Notes under the pieces: model-generated
The model's database searches: none
The model's input: the letters and a program-made list of their open reading frames with translations, nothing else
Told to the model about the DNA's origin: nothing
NCBI RefSeq assembly: GCF_900100005.1
Contig: NZ_FNEB01000001.1
Location: forward strand, 372,001-436,000
Direction: 5' to 3'
DNA: 64,000 bases
DNA from: Lutimaribacter saemankumensis
GTDB lineage: Bacteria; Pseudomonadota; Alphaproteobacteria; Rhodobacterales; Rhodobacteraceae
Translations under genes and position numbers: made by a program
Shown: positions 18,424 through 26,915 of the stretch, piece after piece
How the letters are laid out: every line of letters starts with the position of its first letter
How positions within the stretch are numbered: the stretch's first letter is position 1

Positions 18424-19704
18424 ATGCCAACCGATCCTTACGGAAACCCGCTGCATACTGCCAGCGCCACCGCGCGTGACGCCTATTGCGAGGCATTGGT
18501 GGCCTATCTCGACGCGCTGCCCGGCGTGGACGAAGCGCTGGACCGCGCGATTTCGGCAGACCCGGACTTCGCACAGGCCTATATGCTCAAGGCCCGCAAC
18601 GCGCAGGTTTTCGCGCGAATGACCGACGCGCGGGCGCTAATGGCGCAGGCGGTCGGGAACGGCCGCGATCTGTCGGGTCAGGCACGGGCGCAGATCGACA
18701 TTTTCGACCATCTCATCAATGGCCGCCCGCGCGAAGGCTATGCCGCTGTCCGTGCGCACCTGCTGGAGTATCCGCGCGACGCGCTTGTCGCGCAGACCTG
18801 CCTTGGCGTTTTTTCCCTGATCGGGTTTTCCGGTCAACCCGGCCGCGAGGCCGAGCATCTGGCGCTGGCGGAAATGCTGGCGCCCGCCTACGGGCAGGAC
18901 GGCTGGTTTCTGGCCCAACTCGCATTTGCGCAGATGGAGGCGGGCCAACTGGCCCCGGCTGAACGCGCAATAGATGCGGCATTGGCGCAGCGGCCGCGTT
19001 CGGCGCATGGGGCGCATATCCGCGCGCATCTGTTCTATGAAACCGGCCAGACCGCCGCGGGCCGTGATTACCTGTCGGACTGGCTGGCGGGGTACGACCG
19101 CGCGGGCATGATGCATTGTCACAATTCCTGGCATGTGGCGCTTTGGTCGCTGGCCGTCGGGGATATCGACCGCATGTGGCAGATCGCCGATCACGACCTG
19201 TCGCCCGACGCTTCGCAAAGCCCGCCGCTGAACATCCTGACCGATCTCGCCTCGCTCTATTGGCGGGCCGAACTGGCGGGGCAGGCGGTGGCGCCGGATC
19301 GTTGGGCGCGGCTGTCGGACTATGCCGCGCGCGCCTTTCCCGAACCGGCGCTGGGGTTTGCCGATATCCATGCGGCGCTTGCCCATGCGATGGCCGGGCA
19401 GGACGAACCGCTGATGCGTATCCTGGAAAACGCCAGGGGGCCGGCGGCGGATCAGGTCGCACCCTGCGCCACCGCGTTCCGCGCCATCGCCCGGCAGGAT
19501 TGGTCCGGGGCCGAGGCGGCGTTGCTTCCGGTCATGGCACAGCATGAACGGCTGGGCGGCAGCCGGGCGCAGCGTGACCTGCTGGACTACACCCTGTTGC
19601 ACGCGCTGATCCGGCAAGGCAAACCCGACGAGGCCCGGCGCCTGTTGGCGACGCGGCGGCCATTGACAGACAGCCGTGGCGCGGTGGCGGGATTGGCCGC
19701 GTGA
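18424..19704 (+). CDS. Tetratricopeptide repeat protein, TTC38-like
   Basis: This 426-residue protein has no signal peptide and consists of helical repeats throughout. It resembles the TTC38 group of TPR proteins: DPYGNPLHTASATARDAYCEA at the start, a HCHNSWHVALW segment near 235, and alanine-rich repeat helices. A cytosolic scaffold role is inferred; no catalytic role is assigned. It follows lipA by about 50 bases on the same strand and may be cotranscribed. Confidence 0.75.
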   Translation: MPTDPYGNPLHTASATARDAYCEALVAYLDALPGVDEALDRAISADPDFAQAYMLKARNAQVFARMTDARALMAQAVGNGRDLSGQARAQIDIFDHLINGRPREGYAAVRAHLLEYPRDALVAQTCLGVFSLIGFSGQPGREAEHLALAEMLAPAYGQDGWFLAQLAFAQMEAGQLAPAERAIDAALAQRPRSAHGAHIRAHLFYETGQTAAGRDYLSDWLAGYDRAGMMHCHNSWHVALWSLAVGDIDRMWQIADHDLSPDASQSPPLNILTDLASLYWRAELAGQAVAPDRWARLSDYAARAFPEPALGFADIHAALAHAMAGQDEPLMRILENARGPAADQVAPCATAFRAIARQDWSGAEAALLPVMAQHERLGGSRAQRDLLDYTLLHALIRQGKPDEARRLLATRRPLTDSRGAVAGLAA

Positions 19705-20592
19705 TCAGGGGCGCGCGGCAACCCTTTTAAGATACGCAGCCACGGCCTGCCGGTCCGCATCCGTCAACTGGGCAAAGTTCTGGACAACCTCGGCCATATG
19801 CCCGCCCGCGCTGTCGTATTCGGGCGTGAACCCCGTTTCCAGATAGGCGGCGATATCGACGGCCGACCAGTCCAACCCACCGGGCGTGATATTCGGAATC
19901 GTGCCGCGCCCGGACGGGTTGGGGGCGCCGGCCAGCCAATTCGCAGTGTCGAGCCCGCCCAGCGGCCCGCGCGGCGTATGGCACTCGCCACAATGTCCCA
20001 AAGCCTCGGCCAGGTAGCGGCCGCGCTCTTCCTGCGCGGTCAGATCCCCGTCGACGATCCAGGAATCGTCCAGGTAAAGCCATTTCCAAAAGCCCAGCGT
20101 GCGCCGGATATTGAACGGAAAGCCCAGGTCATGCAGCCGGTTGGGTGTCGCATCGGCGGGCAGGGTGGCCAGATAGGCATGCAGGTCCACCACATCCTGC
20201 GTCGTGGCGCGGGTGTAGGACGTGTAGGGGAATGCGGGATAGTAGTGCGCGCCTTCGGGTGAAACCCCACGCATCATCGCGTTGGCCAGATCCCGCGCGC
20301 TCCATCCCCCGATGCCGGCCTGTGGGTCGGACGAGATATTGGGCGCGTGGAATGTGCCAAAGGGCGACGCGAACGCCCGGCCGCCCGACAGAACCAGCCG
20401 GGCCGACCCTTCGGCGCCTTCGGCCGCGTGGCAGGATGCACAGCCCCCGGCGTCGAACACCGCCTTGCCGCGCGCGGCATCGCCCGTCAAACCGGCGAGC
20501 GCATCATCAGGCAGGGGGCGTGGCGCGCTCACCATCCAAGCGGCAAGCGCACCAAGAACACCAAGCAGAATAATCCAGCGCAGAAAGCGCAT
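19705..20592 (-). CDS. Diheme c-type cytochrome, membrane-anchored
   Basis: This 295-residue protein has an N-terminal membrane segment (about 5-22) and two class I cytochrome c domains with haem sites CASCH (51-55) and CGECH (201-205). It probably works on the periplasmic side as an electron carrier. It begins 8 bases after the end of the upstream cytochrome c'-like gene, so the two form an operon. The physiological partner is unknown. Its fold resembles the cytochrome subunits of periplasmic dehydrogenases, but no dehydrogenase is adjacent. Confidence 0.87.
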   Translation of the reverse strand: MRFLRWIILLGVLGALAAWMVSAPRPLPDDALAGLTGDAARGKAVFDAGGCASCHAAEGAEGSARLVLSGGRAFASPFGTFHAPNISSDPQAGIGGWSARDLANAMMRGVSPEGAHYYPAFPYTSYTRATTQDVVDLHAYLATLPADATPNRLHDLGFPFNIRRTLGFWKWLYLDDSWIVDGDLTAQEERGRYLAEALGHCGECHTPRGPLGGLDTANWLAGAPNPSGRGTIPNITPGGLDWSAVDIAAYLETGFTPEYDSAGGHMAEVVQNFAQLTDADRQAVAAYLKRVAARP

Positions 20593-20600
20593 GACGCGGA

Positions 20601-21077
20601 TCAGTTTTCAGGGGCGCGATAGGCCTTGTGGCAGGCGCCGCACGCACCACCAACGGCACCGATCTGACCCTGGACGGCCTCGAGCCCGTTGCCCGCGACG
20701 TCTGCCATGGCGGCGGCCGCCTTCATCAGGTCGTCACCCTTGGTCATGAAATCATCCATGTTGTCCCAGATTTCGGCCTTGGCGCGGGTCTCGATGCTCA
20801 TCTCGTCCGATCCTTCCGGCCAGAGCCGCGACTGATCGAGCGCCGTCAACGCGGCCAGATTGCTGGCCGCAGCCTGTGCGGCGGCGGCATCATAGGGAAC
20901 CGTGCCCTTCGCCATGTCACCCAGTAGCCCGAGGTTGAACGCATAAAGGCCCATCTGCGCCTCGCGCGCGCTTTGCGCTGCCCCGGCGGCCTTGTCCTCA
21001 TGCGAACCGCCGATTGCCGTGCCTGCCATCGCCAGGGCGACAAGTCCGCCGGCAAGAAATGCAAAACCCTTATTCAT
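20601..21077 (-). CDS. Cytochrome c'-like protein (cytochrome c class II)
   Basis: This is a 158-residue periplasmic protein with a signal peptide (1-23) and a four-helix bundle pattern. Its single C-terminal haem site is CGACHKAYR (C146-H150), the typical class II position. Class II cytochromes bind NO or CO, or act in electron transfer; the role here is not known. ATG at 21077 is chosen over the one two codons upstream because GGGGAG sits 7 bases before it. It is the first gene of a two-gene operon and diverges from a LysR regulator. Confidence 0.86.
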   Translation of the reverse strand: MNKGFAFLAGGLVALAMAGTAIGGSHEDKAAGAAQSAREAQMGLYAFNLGLLGDMAKGTVPYDAAAAQAAASNLAALTALDQSRLWPEGSDEMSIETRAKAEIWDNMDDFMTKGDDLMKAAAAMADVAGNGLEAVQGQIGAVGGACGACHKAYRAPEN

Positions 21078-21170
21078 CGTCATTCTCCCCGTTAGGTTGT
21101 TTCTCAAAACTAGTATACCTGTGAGGATTTTCAAAAGAATATGACAATACTGCAAAAGGGGTGTCGATTC

Positions 21171-22028
21171 TTGCACAACGCGAACTGGGATGATCTGCGC
21201 TACGTCCTGGCGGTGGCCGAAACCGGATCTCTGTCAGCCGCTGCACGGCAGTTGGGCGTCAATCACGCAACCGTCCTGCGCCATGTCCATGCGTTCGAAG
21301 CCGCCCATGGCGGGCCGGTTTTCGACCGGACGCCACAAGGTTACGCCGTGCTGGCCGACAGGGCGCGCGTCATCGACGCCGCGCGCGACGCGGCAAGCGC
21401 GATGGAGAACGTCGCCCGGCTGATGGCGGGCAGCCGCACACCGTTCCTGGGCACCGTGCGGATTTCCGCCACCGACACGCTGTGCACCACGATCCTGCCA
21501 CAGGTCGCCGCGCGCATCATGGCCAAGTCCGAGGGTTTGAGACTCGAAATACGCAACAGCAATGCCCATGACGACTTTGCCCGGATGCAGGCCGACATCG
21601 CCGTTCGTCCTTCCGTACGCCTGAGCGATGACATGACCGGCAGCATCGCCGCGCACATGGCGTTTGCAGAATATGCCACGCCCGATGCGCCGGATCTCTG
21701 GCTGGGATTGTCGGGGCATTTGTCCCGTGCCGTGCCAGCAGAATGGATGGCCGCGCATGTCGCACATGACGAAACCGCTGCCTCGGCAAACAGCTTTGTC
21801 ACCTTGCGGGACATGGCGGGCGAAGGGGTCGGACACGCGATCCTGCCCTGCATTCTGGGTGATGCCGATCCCCGTCTGACCCGTCTCGACGGTCGTTTTC
21901 CCGGGATGACCGTTCCCCTGTGGGTCGCGTCCCATGCCGACCTTGCCGACAGCCCGCGTATACGGATGGTCGCCAGCCGTCTTGTCCGGCGCATCCAGGC
22001 ACACGACACGGCCCTGTCGGGGGGCTAG
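21171..22028 (+). CDS. LysR family transcriptional regulator
   Basis: This protein has an N-terminal winged helix-turn-helix (LRYVLAVAETGSLSAAARQLG) and a LysR effector-binding domain. The start is taken as TTG at 21171, since AGGGGTG is well placed before it and the family homology starts at HNANWDDLRY. An ATG at 21141 would add 10 residues. It diverges from the cytochrome c'/diheme cytochrome operon across a short gap, so control of that operon is likely but unproven. Its stop shares the CTAG bases with a convergent small gene. Confidence 0.88.
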   Translation: MHNANWDDLRYVLAVAETGSLSAAARQLGVNHATVLRHVHAFEAAHGGPVFDRTPQGYAVLADRARVIDAARDAASAMENVARLMAGSRTPFLGTVRISATDTLCTTILPQVAARIMAKSEGLRLEIRNSNAHDDFARMQADIAVRPSVRLSDDMTGSIAAHMAFAEYATPDAPDLWLGLSGHLSRAVPAEWMAAHVAHDETAASANSFVTLRDMAGEGVGHAILPCILGDADPRLTRLDGRFPGMTVPLWVASHADLADSPRIRMVASRLVRRIQAHDTALSGG

Positions 22029-22198
22029 TTCCGCAGCCCCCAGGGCTTGCTTGGCGTCAGCGCCTCAGGCCAGCCCACAAAGCGTTCCGTTGCGGCCAGC
22101 GCAAGACACACCGCAAGAACCCAGAAAACCAGCCTGACACGCGCCTTGCTGGGCGGGTGACGCACCCATCGGGCCATGCGCAGCAAACGGATCATCAT
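22025..22198 (-). CDS. Small single-pass membrane protein, 57 residues
   Basis: This short gene has ATGATG at its start, preceded by AAGGAG about 11 bases upstream. It encodes a basic N-terminus (RLLRMARWVRHPPSKARVR), one hydrophobic helix (about 23-37, LVFWVLAVCLALAA) and a short Trp/Pro-containing tail ending PWGLRN. The basic-helix-tail pattern predicts an inner-membrane protein with the N-terminus inside. I recall similar short proteins in Rhodobacteraceae but know of no function. Its TAG overlaps the LysR gene's stop. Confidence 0.7.
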   Translation of the reverse strand: MMIRLLRMARWVRHPPSKARVRLVFWVLAVCLALAATERFVGWPEALTPSKPWGLRN

Positions 22199-22270
22199 CG
22201 GCACACGGGCTCCTTCTTGCCGGGGCGGTCGATTGCTGTAGTCTCGCCCCGAGCCAAGGCGAGATCAACC

Positions 22271-23173
22271 ATGCGTGCCCTGTTTACCGTCCTGATCCTG
22301 TTAACCGCCACACCCGTCCTGTCCGAGGAAGACGCCATTGCCCGCGCGGCCGATGCGTATGCCCGCGGGAACCATGCCGAAGCGCTGAAGGTGATCGAAC
22401 CCGCGGCCCGCGCCGGCGACCCCGAGGCGCAGGTTCTGCTGGGCACCGCTTATGACACGGGGCAGGGCAAGGATATCAGCCCAAGGCTTGCGCGCGACTG
22501 GTTTACGCGGGCAGCCGAGCAGGACAACGCCACCGCACAGCTTGCGCTGGCGCTGATGGCGCTGGATGGCCGCACGGGGATGCCTGCCGATCCCGTGGCA
22601 GCCGTGACCTGGCTGGAACGCGCGATGGCGCAAGGCGAGCCACGCGCCTTTCTGACCCGCGCGCGGATGTTGCTGGAGGGTATCGGTGCCCCGGCCAACC
22701 CCGCGGCGGGAGCAGCACTGCTGATCACCGCGCTTGAGCTGGGCGAACCGCAAGCGGCGATGGCCCTGGGCGATCTTTACGCACGCGGCGAAGGCGTGGC
22801 GCAGGATCTGGCAAAGGCGCGCGCGGCCTATGGCCGAGGCGCGCAGATGGGTCACGGCCCGGCCATGGCGCAACTGGCGGTGATGTACGAACTGGGGCAG
22901 GGCGGCCCGCCCGACCCGGCCGCCGCCTTCACGCTTTACCAGGAGGCGGTGAACCTGGGCGAGGCCAGCGCAGCGGTAAACCTGGCGCTGTTCATGCAGC
23001 AAACCGACGGTTACTGGACCGATCCGGCCCTGGCCTATGCCTATTGCCTTTGGGGCAGCCGCAACGCGGCGCCGAACTTGCGGGAACCTTATGAAACGCG
23101 CTGTGGCGCCTTGGCCGAGGGCTTGACGGCGCAGGAACGCACAGAGGGTGCCCGCCTTGCTGCGAGGTTCTAA
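22271..23173 (+). CDS. Sel1-like/TPR repeat protein, exported
   Basis: This is a 300-residue protein with a signal peptide ([18 protein letters not shown]) and repeated Sel1 motifs of about 36 residues, such as [36 protein letters not shown] and [19 protein letters not shown]. Such proteins usually act as periplasmic protein-interaction scaffolds. The ATG at 22271 is chosen because it gives an export signal; the longer frame upstream lacks one and overlaps the small gene on the other strand. Its end overlaps the convergent hpt stop by 4 bases. Confidence 0.83.
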   Translation: MRALFTVLILLTATPVLSEEDAIARAADAYARGNHAEALKVIEPAARAGDPEAQVLLGTAYDTGQGKDISPRLARDWFTRAAEQDNATAQLALALMALDGRTGMPADPVAAVTWLERAMAQGEPRAFLTRARMLLEGIGAPANPAAGAALLITALELGEPQAAMALGDLYARGEGVAQDLAKARAAYGRGAQMGHGPAMAQLAVMYELGQGGPPDPAAAFTLYQEAVNLGEASAAVNLALFMQQTDGYWTDPALAYAYCLWGSRNAAPNLREPYETRCGALAEGLTAQERTEGARLAARF

Positions 23174-23715
23174 CCGTCGTCGGTAAAGCGCACCTTGCCG
23201 ATAAAGGGCAGGTTGCGGTTGCGTTGCGCAAAGTCGATACCGTAACCCACGACGAATTCGTCGGGGATTTCGAACCCGGTCCAGTCCGCCTTGATCGGCG
23301 CCTCGCGGCGCGAAGGTTTGTCGAGCAGCGCAATGGTGCGCAGCTTGCGCGGCTTGCGCGCCTTGAGCAGGCCGATGACGTGAAACAGCGTGTGCCCGGT
23401 ATCAACGATATCCTCGACCACCAGCACATCGCGCCCCTCGATCGCGCCGCGCAGATCCTTGAGGATCTTGACCTCGCGGCTCGACTCCATCGCGTTCCCA
23501 TAGCTGGACGCCTCGAGAAAATCGACCTCGACGGCAAGGTCAAGTTCCCGCACGAGATCCGCGATGAAGACGAACGACCCGCGCAACAGACCGACAACCA
23601 CCAGCTTGTCGGTATCCGAAAACTCATGCGCGATCTCGCGCGAAAGCTCTTCGATCCGCGCCGCGATCTGCTTGGCCGAGATCATTTCGTCGATGACATA
23701 AGGACGCGTAGGCAT
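23170..23715 (-). CDS. hpt: Hypoxanthine phosphoribosyltransferase
   Basis: This purine-salvage enzyme makes IMP (and GMP) from the free base and PRPP. The 181-residue product has the PRPP-binding motif [12 protein letters not shown] (99-110) with the acidic pair E101-D102, and the GLLRGSFVF loop (42-50). Length and motifs are standard. ATG 23715 is chosen because the much longer open frame upstream is antisense to the neighbouring gene. Confidence 0.94.
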   Translation of the reverse strand: MPTRPYVIDEMISAKQIAARIEELSREIAHEFSDTDKLVVVGLLRGSFVFIADLVRELDLAVEVDFLEASSYGNAMESSREVKILKDLRGAIEGRDVLVVEDIVDTGHTLFHVIGLLKARKPRKLRTIALLDKPSRREAPIKADWTGFEIPDEFVVGYGIDFAQRNRNLPFIGKVRFTDDG

Positions 23716-23784
23716 CTGTCCCCCTTGCTTTTTGTGGCGCAGAATACGAAATGAGGCCCCACTGTCACGACAAAAAGAGGCACC

Positions 23785-24243
23785 ATGCCCACCCACGCCG
23801 AGACACGCACGCTGCCTTACACCGCGCAGCAGATGTACGACCTTGTCGCCGATGTGGCGGCCTATCCCCAATTCCTGCCCTGGTGTGCCGCGGCGCGCGT
23901 ACGAAGCGTCACGCCCCGGCCTGACGGCAGCGAGGTGATGGAGGCGGACCTGGTGATCTCGTTCAAGGTGTTCCGTGAACGTTTCGGCAGCCGTGTCGTT
24001 CTGTGGCCGGACCAGAAAAAGATCGACACAGAATATCTTGACGGGCCTTTCAAATACATGAAATCCAATTGGGAATTCAAAGACGTGGAAGGCGGCGTTG
24101 ATGTGTCTTTCTTCGTCGATTTCGAATTTCGCAACAAGCTGCTGCAAGGCGCGGCGAGCATGTTCTTTTACGAGGCAATGCAGCGGATCGTGCGCGCGTT
24201 CGAAGCGCGTGCACAAACCCTGCACGGGGCAGATAAAACATGA
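23785..24243 (+). CDS. RatA/COQ10-type START-domain protein
   Basis: This 152-residue START/SRPBCC-fold protein begins with the family signature [26 protein letters not shown]. In mitochondria, Coq10 binds ubiquinone; in E. coli the homologue RatA is described as blocking ribosome subunit joining. In an alphaproteobacterium a quinone-related role is the more natural guess, but sequence cannot decide. Its stop overlaps the next gene's start as ATGA. Confidence 0.87.
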   Translation: MPTHAETRTLPYTAQQMYDLVADVAAYPQFLPWCAAARVRSVTPRPDGSEVMEADLVISFKVFRERFGSRVVLWPDQKKIDTEYLDGPFKYMKSNWEFKDVEGGVDVSFFVDFEFRNKLLQGAASMFFYEAMQRIVRAFEARAQTLHGADKT

Positions 24244-25541
24244 ACATCACATCGGAACTCGCTGATTTTGCAGCAAATACGAAAGTCGAAGACGTACCAT
24301 ACGATGCGGCCCGCATGTTGCAACTGTCGCTGCTCGACTGGATCGCGGTGGGGCGCGCAGGCGCTGACGAACCGGTTTCCCGCATAACCCGTGACATGGT
24401 GCTTTCCGAGGGCGGCGCCGAACAGGCCGCCGTCTTCGGCACGGGGCGCAAATTGCCTGCCCGCGCCGCGGCGCTGAGCAATGGCACGACCAGCCACGCG
24501 CTGGACTATGACGATACGCATTTCGCACATATCGGCCATCCATCAGTCGCTGTCCTTCCTGCGGCACTGGCCGTTGCCCAAAATCTGGGCGCCAGCGGCG
24601 AGGCGTTCCGCCACGCCGCGCTCATAGGGATCGAAGCGTCGATCCGCGTCGGCGTCTGGCTGGGCCGCAATCATTACCAGACAGGCTTTCACCAGACCGC
24701 GACCGCAGGCGCCTTTGGCGCAGGCCTGGCCGCGGCGCGCCTGATGGGTCTGGGGGCAGGGGACATGGCCATGGTCCTGGGCTTGCTGGCCACCCGCGCA
24801 AGCGGCCTGAAGTCGCAGTTCGGCACAATGGGAAAGCCCTATAACGCCGGACTGGCCGCCGCCAATGGCGTCGAAGCCGCACAGTTGGTGGCGCGTGGGT
24901 TCGTGGCAAACCCCGAGGCGCTTGAGTCTGCGCAGGGGTTTGGCCCGACACATGCCGGCGAAAGCGTTAAGGCTGCCACGCAAGGCATTGGCAAGGAATG
25001 GCTTTTCAATAACGTCAGCCACAAGTTTCATGCCTGCTGCCACGGCCTTCATGCTGCGTTGGAAGCCCAGCACAGCCTGTTGCCTCTGACACCGGAACAG
25101 ATCGTACGGATCACCGTGCACACGCATCCGCGCTGGATGAGCGTGTGCAACCAGCCTGCACCCGATACCGGACTGGGCGCCAAGTTCAGCTATGCAACCG
25201 TGCTGCCGATGCAGATCCTCGGCCACGACACCGCGCGCCTGGATAGCTATTCGGCCGAAGTTTGCGCCGGCGACGCATTGCGCGCGCTGCGCCGCAAGGT
25301 CGAAGTAGTTTCGGATGACAGCCTGAGCGAAACACAGGCGCGCGTTCGCATTTCATTGACGGACGCCGAGGTAGAGGCGGAACACGATCTGGACGCACCA
25401 ATAAGCCTGACCGCGCGCGAGGAACGCCTGCGCGCCAAGGCCGACAGTCTGCTTGGTGCAGAACTGGCTGCAAGTATCTGGGATATCATCGAAAAAGGAG
25501 CAGAGCCGGACGCGATAGGCGCGAGCATTCAGCCCGGCTAA
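24240..25541 (+). CDS. MmgE/PrpD family protein
   Basis: This is a 433-residue member of the family that includes 2-methylcitrate dehydratase and cis-aconitate decarboxylase. It shows an N-terminal all-helical domain with GRAGADEP and [14 protein letters not shown] (about 80-95), and the conserved [15 protein letters not shown] region (near 263-277). No methylcitrate-cycle genes are adjacent, so the substrate is open. The 4-base overlap with the RatA-like gene implies coupled translation of two apparently unrelated proteins. Confidence 0.86.
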   Translation: MNITSELADFAANTKVEDVPYDAARMLQLSLLDWIAVGRAGADEPVSRITRDMVLSEGGAEQAAVFGTGRKLPARAAALSNGTTSHALDYDDTHFAHIGHPSVAVLPAALAVAQNLGASGEAFRHAALIGIEASIRVGVWLGRNHYQTGFHQTATAGAFGAGLAAARLMGLGAGDMAMVLGLLATRASGLKSQFGTMGKPYNAGLAAANGVEAAQLVARGFVANPEALESAQGFGPTHAGESVKAATQGIGKEWLFNNVSHKFHACCHGLHAALEAQHSLLPLTPEQIVRITVHTHPRWMSVCNQPAPDTGLGAKFSYATVLPMQILGHDTARLDSYSAEVCAGDALRALRRKVEVVSDDSLSETQARVRISLTDAEVEAEHDLDAPISLTAREERLRAKADSLLGAELAASIWDIIEKGAEPDAIGASIQPG

Positions 25542-25672
25542 ACCTCAATCCATTAGTCGCATAATCAGTATTATGTAAATATTAGATCACACCGAATGAG
25601 CCTCTGACCGCGTTGCTCGACAAACCATCGGCATCGGTATTAATCTCTTCCGACAGTTTTCCTGCCCCGTAA

Positions 25673-25685
25673 CTTGTTCAACAAG
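25673..25685. promoter_or_regulatory. 13-base palindrome at the LuxR-gene ribosome site
   Basis: CTTGTT-C-AACAAG lies 10 bases before the LuxR-type ATG (25696), just ahead of the GGAA ribosome site. It could be an autoregulatory operator or a hairpin in the leader. The whole 154-base gap upstream (25542-25695) is AT-rich for this genome and is presumably the promoter of the regulator. Confidence 0.4.
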
Positions 25686-25695
25686 CGGAACTTTC

Positions 25696-26451
25696 ATGAT
25701 CAGCAGCCGCTATCTTGATGCCCTTACAACGGCCACGTCCATCGAAGAGCTGTGGAGCCTGCACACCAACCGCATGGCAAGCTATGGCTTCGACAGACTT
25801 CTTTACGGCTTCACGCGCTATCGCTTTGGCAGTTCGCTGGGCGATCCGGATGACTTCGTGATCCTGACCAACCATCCCGACAGCTACACCGAAGGGTTCA
25901 TTGGCGGCGGACTTTACAAGCACGCACCGATGACGAAATGGGCGCTCGAGAACGAAGGAAGCTGTAGTTGGCGTGCGATGGCTGAACGCATCGCCAAGAA
26001 CAGCCTGACCCCCGAAGAGCGCGATGTCGTCATCTTCAACCTCTCGCACAAGGTGCATGCCGGATACTCGATCAGTTTCCGGTCCATCTCACCCCGGTCC
26101 AAGGGCGCCATCGCTCTGACCGCACGTCCCGACATGGTCCAGGACGATGTGGACGCCATCTGGGAAGAGCACGGCACCGACATAACGGTCATGAACAACA
26201 TCGTGCATCTCAAGATCATGACCCTGCCCTACTACGGCGCCGCACGTGGCCTGACCAAGCGCCAGCGCGAGGTGCTGGAGTGGGTCGGCGACGGCAAGAC
26301 GACCCAGGATATCGCCACGCTTCTGGGGCTGACTCCTGCCACGGTTGAAAAACACCTGCGACTGGCGCGCGAAGCGCTGAATGTCGAAACCACGGCCCAA
26401 GCCGTTCTCAAGGCTGCATTCCAGAACCAGATGTTCGTGCTTGAGCCCTGA
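25696..26451 (+). CDS. LuxR-type autoinducer-domain regulator, solo
   Basis: This 251-residue regulator has an N-terminal autoinducer-binding domain (about 15-165) and a C-terminal LuxR helix-turn-helix (about 188-245, RQREVLEWVGDGKTTQDIATLLG). No luxI-type synthase lies in the window. Aligned by eye to TraR, the AHL-contact residues differ: W57 becomes Tyr64, Y61 becomes Phe68 and the amide-binding D70 becomes Ala77, while P71 (P78) and W85 (W92) are kept. That suggests a different ligand or none. A palindrome and a highly structured non-coding stretch follow directly. Confidence 0.9.
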   Translation: MISSRYLDALTTATSIEELWSLHTNRMASYGFDRLLYGFTRYRFGSSLGDPDDFVILTNHPDSYTEGFIGGGLYKHAPMTKWALENEGSCSWRAMAERIAKNSLTPEERDVVIFNLSHKVHAGYSISFRSISPRSKGAIALTARPDMVQDDVDAIWEEHGTDITVMNNIVHLKIMTLPYYGAARGLTKRQREVLEWVGDGKTTQDIATLLGLTPATVEKHLRLAREALNVETTAQAVLKAAFQNQMFVLEP

Positions 26452-26482
26452 AGCCCGTGAAAAAACTGTGAAACTCGCTGAG

Positions 26483-26498
26483 GTAGGGAATCCCCTAC
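26483..26498. promoter_or_regulatory. Lux-box-like palindrome downstream of the LuxR gene
   Basis: GTAGGG-AATC-CCCTAC has perfect 6-base arms around a 4-base spacer. Its size fits sites bound by LuxR-family dimers, and it sits 31 bases after the stop of such a regulator and just before the structured RNA region. A TAAAGC element at 26514-26519 could serve as a -10 box, which would put the palindrome near the -35 position. Binding is inferred. Confidence 0.45.
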
Positions 26499-26516
26499 TT
26501 CCATGACGCGAGGTAA

Positions 26517-26768
26517 AGCGACAGTCTGACCATGTTCCGTGAGTGGTGGCGTTAAGCCATTGGAACTGTCGGGCCGGATCCTTGCGATTACAAGGCTCTC
26601 CGGCCCGCACCTCCGAAGGCGTATCTATGTTCGATGCGTTGTTCGGATAGCGTTGGGCCCTCTCATCCCCAATGTCTCGGGGTCCGGCGGTATTTCGGCC
26701 GGTGCCATTCCCGCAAGGGGATGGCACCGTGTCGGATTAATGAGTGACCGCGCCTGAATTACGGGCGC
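26517..26768 (+). ncRNA. Candidate structured RNA after the LuxR gene
   Basis: The 486-base interval 26452-26937 has no credible gene but holds consecutive stem-loops. These are 26520-26570 (outer GACAG/CTGTC, inner TTCC/GGAA and GGTGGC/GCCATT); 26570-26607 (CGGGCCGG/CCGGCCCG with inner CCTTG/CAAGG and a 6-base loop); 26612-26647 (TCCGAA/TTCGGA with inner CGTATC/GATGCG); 26667-26682 (CCCC/GGGG); 26684-26702 (CCGGC/GCCGG); 26701-26728 (GGTGCCAT/ATGGCACC with inner CCC/GGG); and 26750-26768 (GCGCC/GGCGC). G-U pairs in two inner stems pair only in + strand RNA. A + strand terminator follows at 26879. It matches no RNA family I recognise. Confidence 0.55.
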
Positions 26769-26846
26769 TTATGTATTAGTATTTACTAGTAATTTTTTAA
26801 ATGGTTCCGGGTATCCGGGTTTGTTCGATCTAAGTGTGGTACCAGT

Positions 26847-26868
26847 AAAAAAACGGCTTCGTGCCGTT
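26847..26868 (-). terminator. Intrinsic terminator of the rpsB-tsf operon
   Basis: Read on the minus strand, AACGGC and GCCGTT arms (26852-26857 and 26863-26868) with a 5-base loop are followed by a run of seven T. It lies 70 bases beyond the tsf stop. A second hairpin nearer tsf has no T-run on this strand. Confidence 0.8.
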
Positions 26869-26878
26869 CGGTACGGGA

Positions 26879-26915
26879 AACGGCGCCGCCCTTTCGGGCG
26901 ACGCCGTTTTCTTTT
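26879..26915 (+). terminator. Intrinsic terminator on the + strand
   Basis: The hairpin CGGCG-CC-GCCC-TTTC-GGGC-GA-CGCCG (26881-26906) is followed by TTTTCTTTT. It faces the + strand although no + strand protein gene lies between it and the LuxR stop 430 bases upstream. It is therefore the likely 3' end of the structured RNA, or of a long LuxR transcript. Confidence 0.7.

Noticed and set aside
26539-26757. A 72-codon open frame in the gap after the LuxR gene, considered as a remnant synthase or small protein
   Set aside because: It has no ribosome site and no resemblance to LuxI, and the bases are better explained by the hairpins.
26800-26845. GTTCGATC and nearby bases as a tRNA T-arm or tmRNA piece
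   Set aside because: No acceptor or anticodon stems can be drawn, and no CCA or tag-coding sequence is present.
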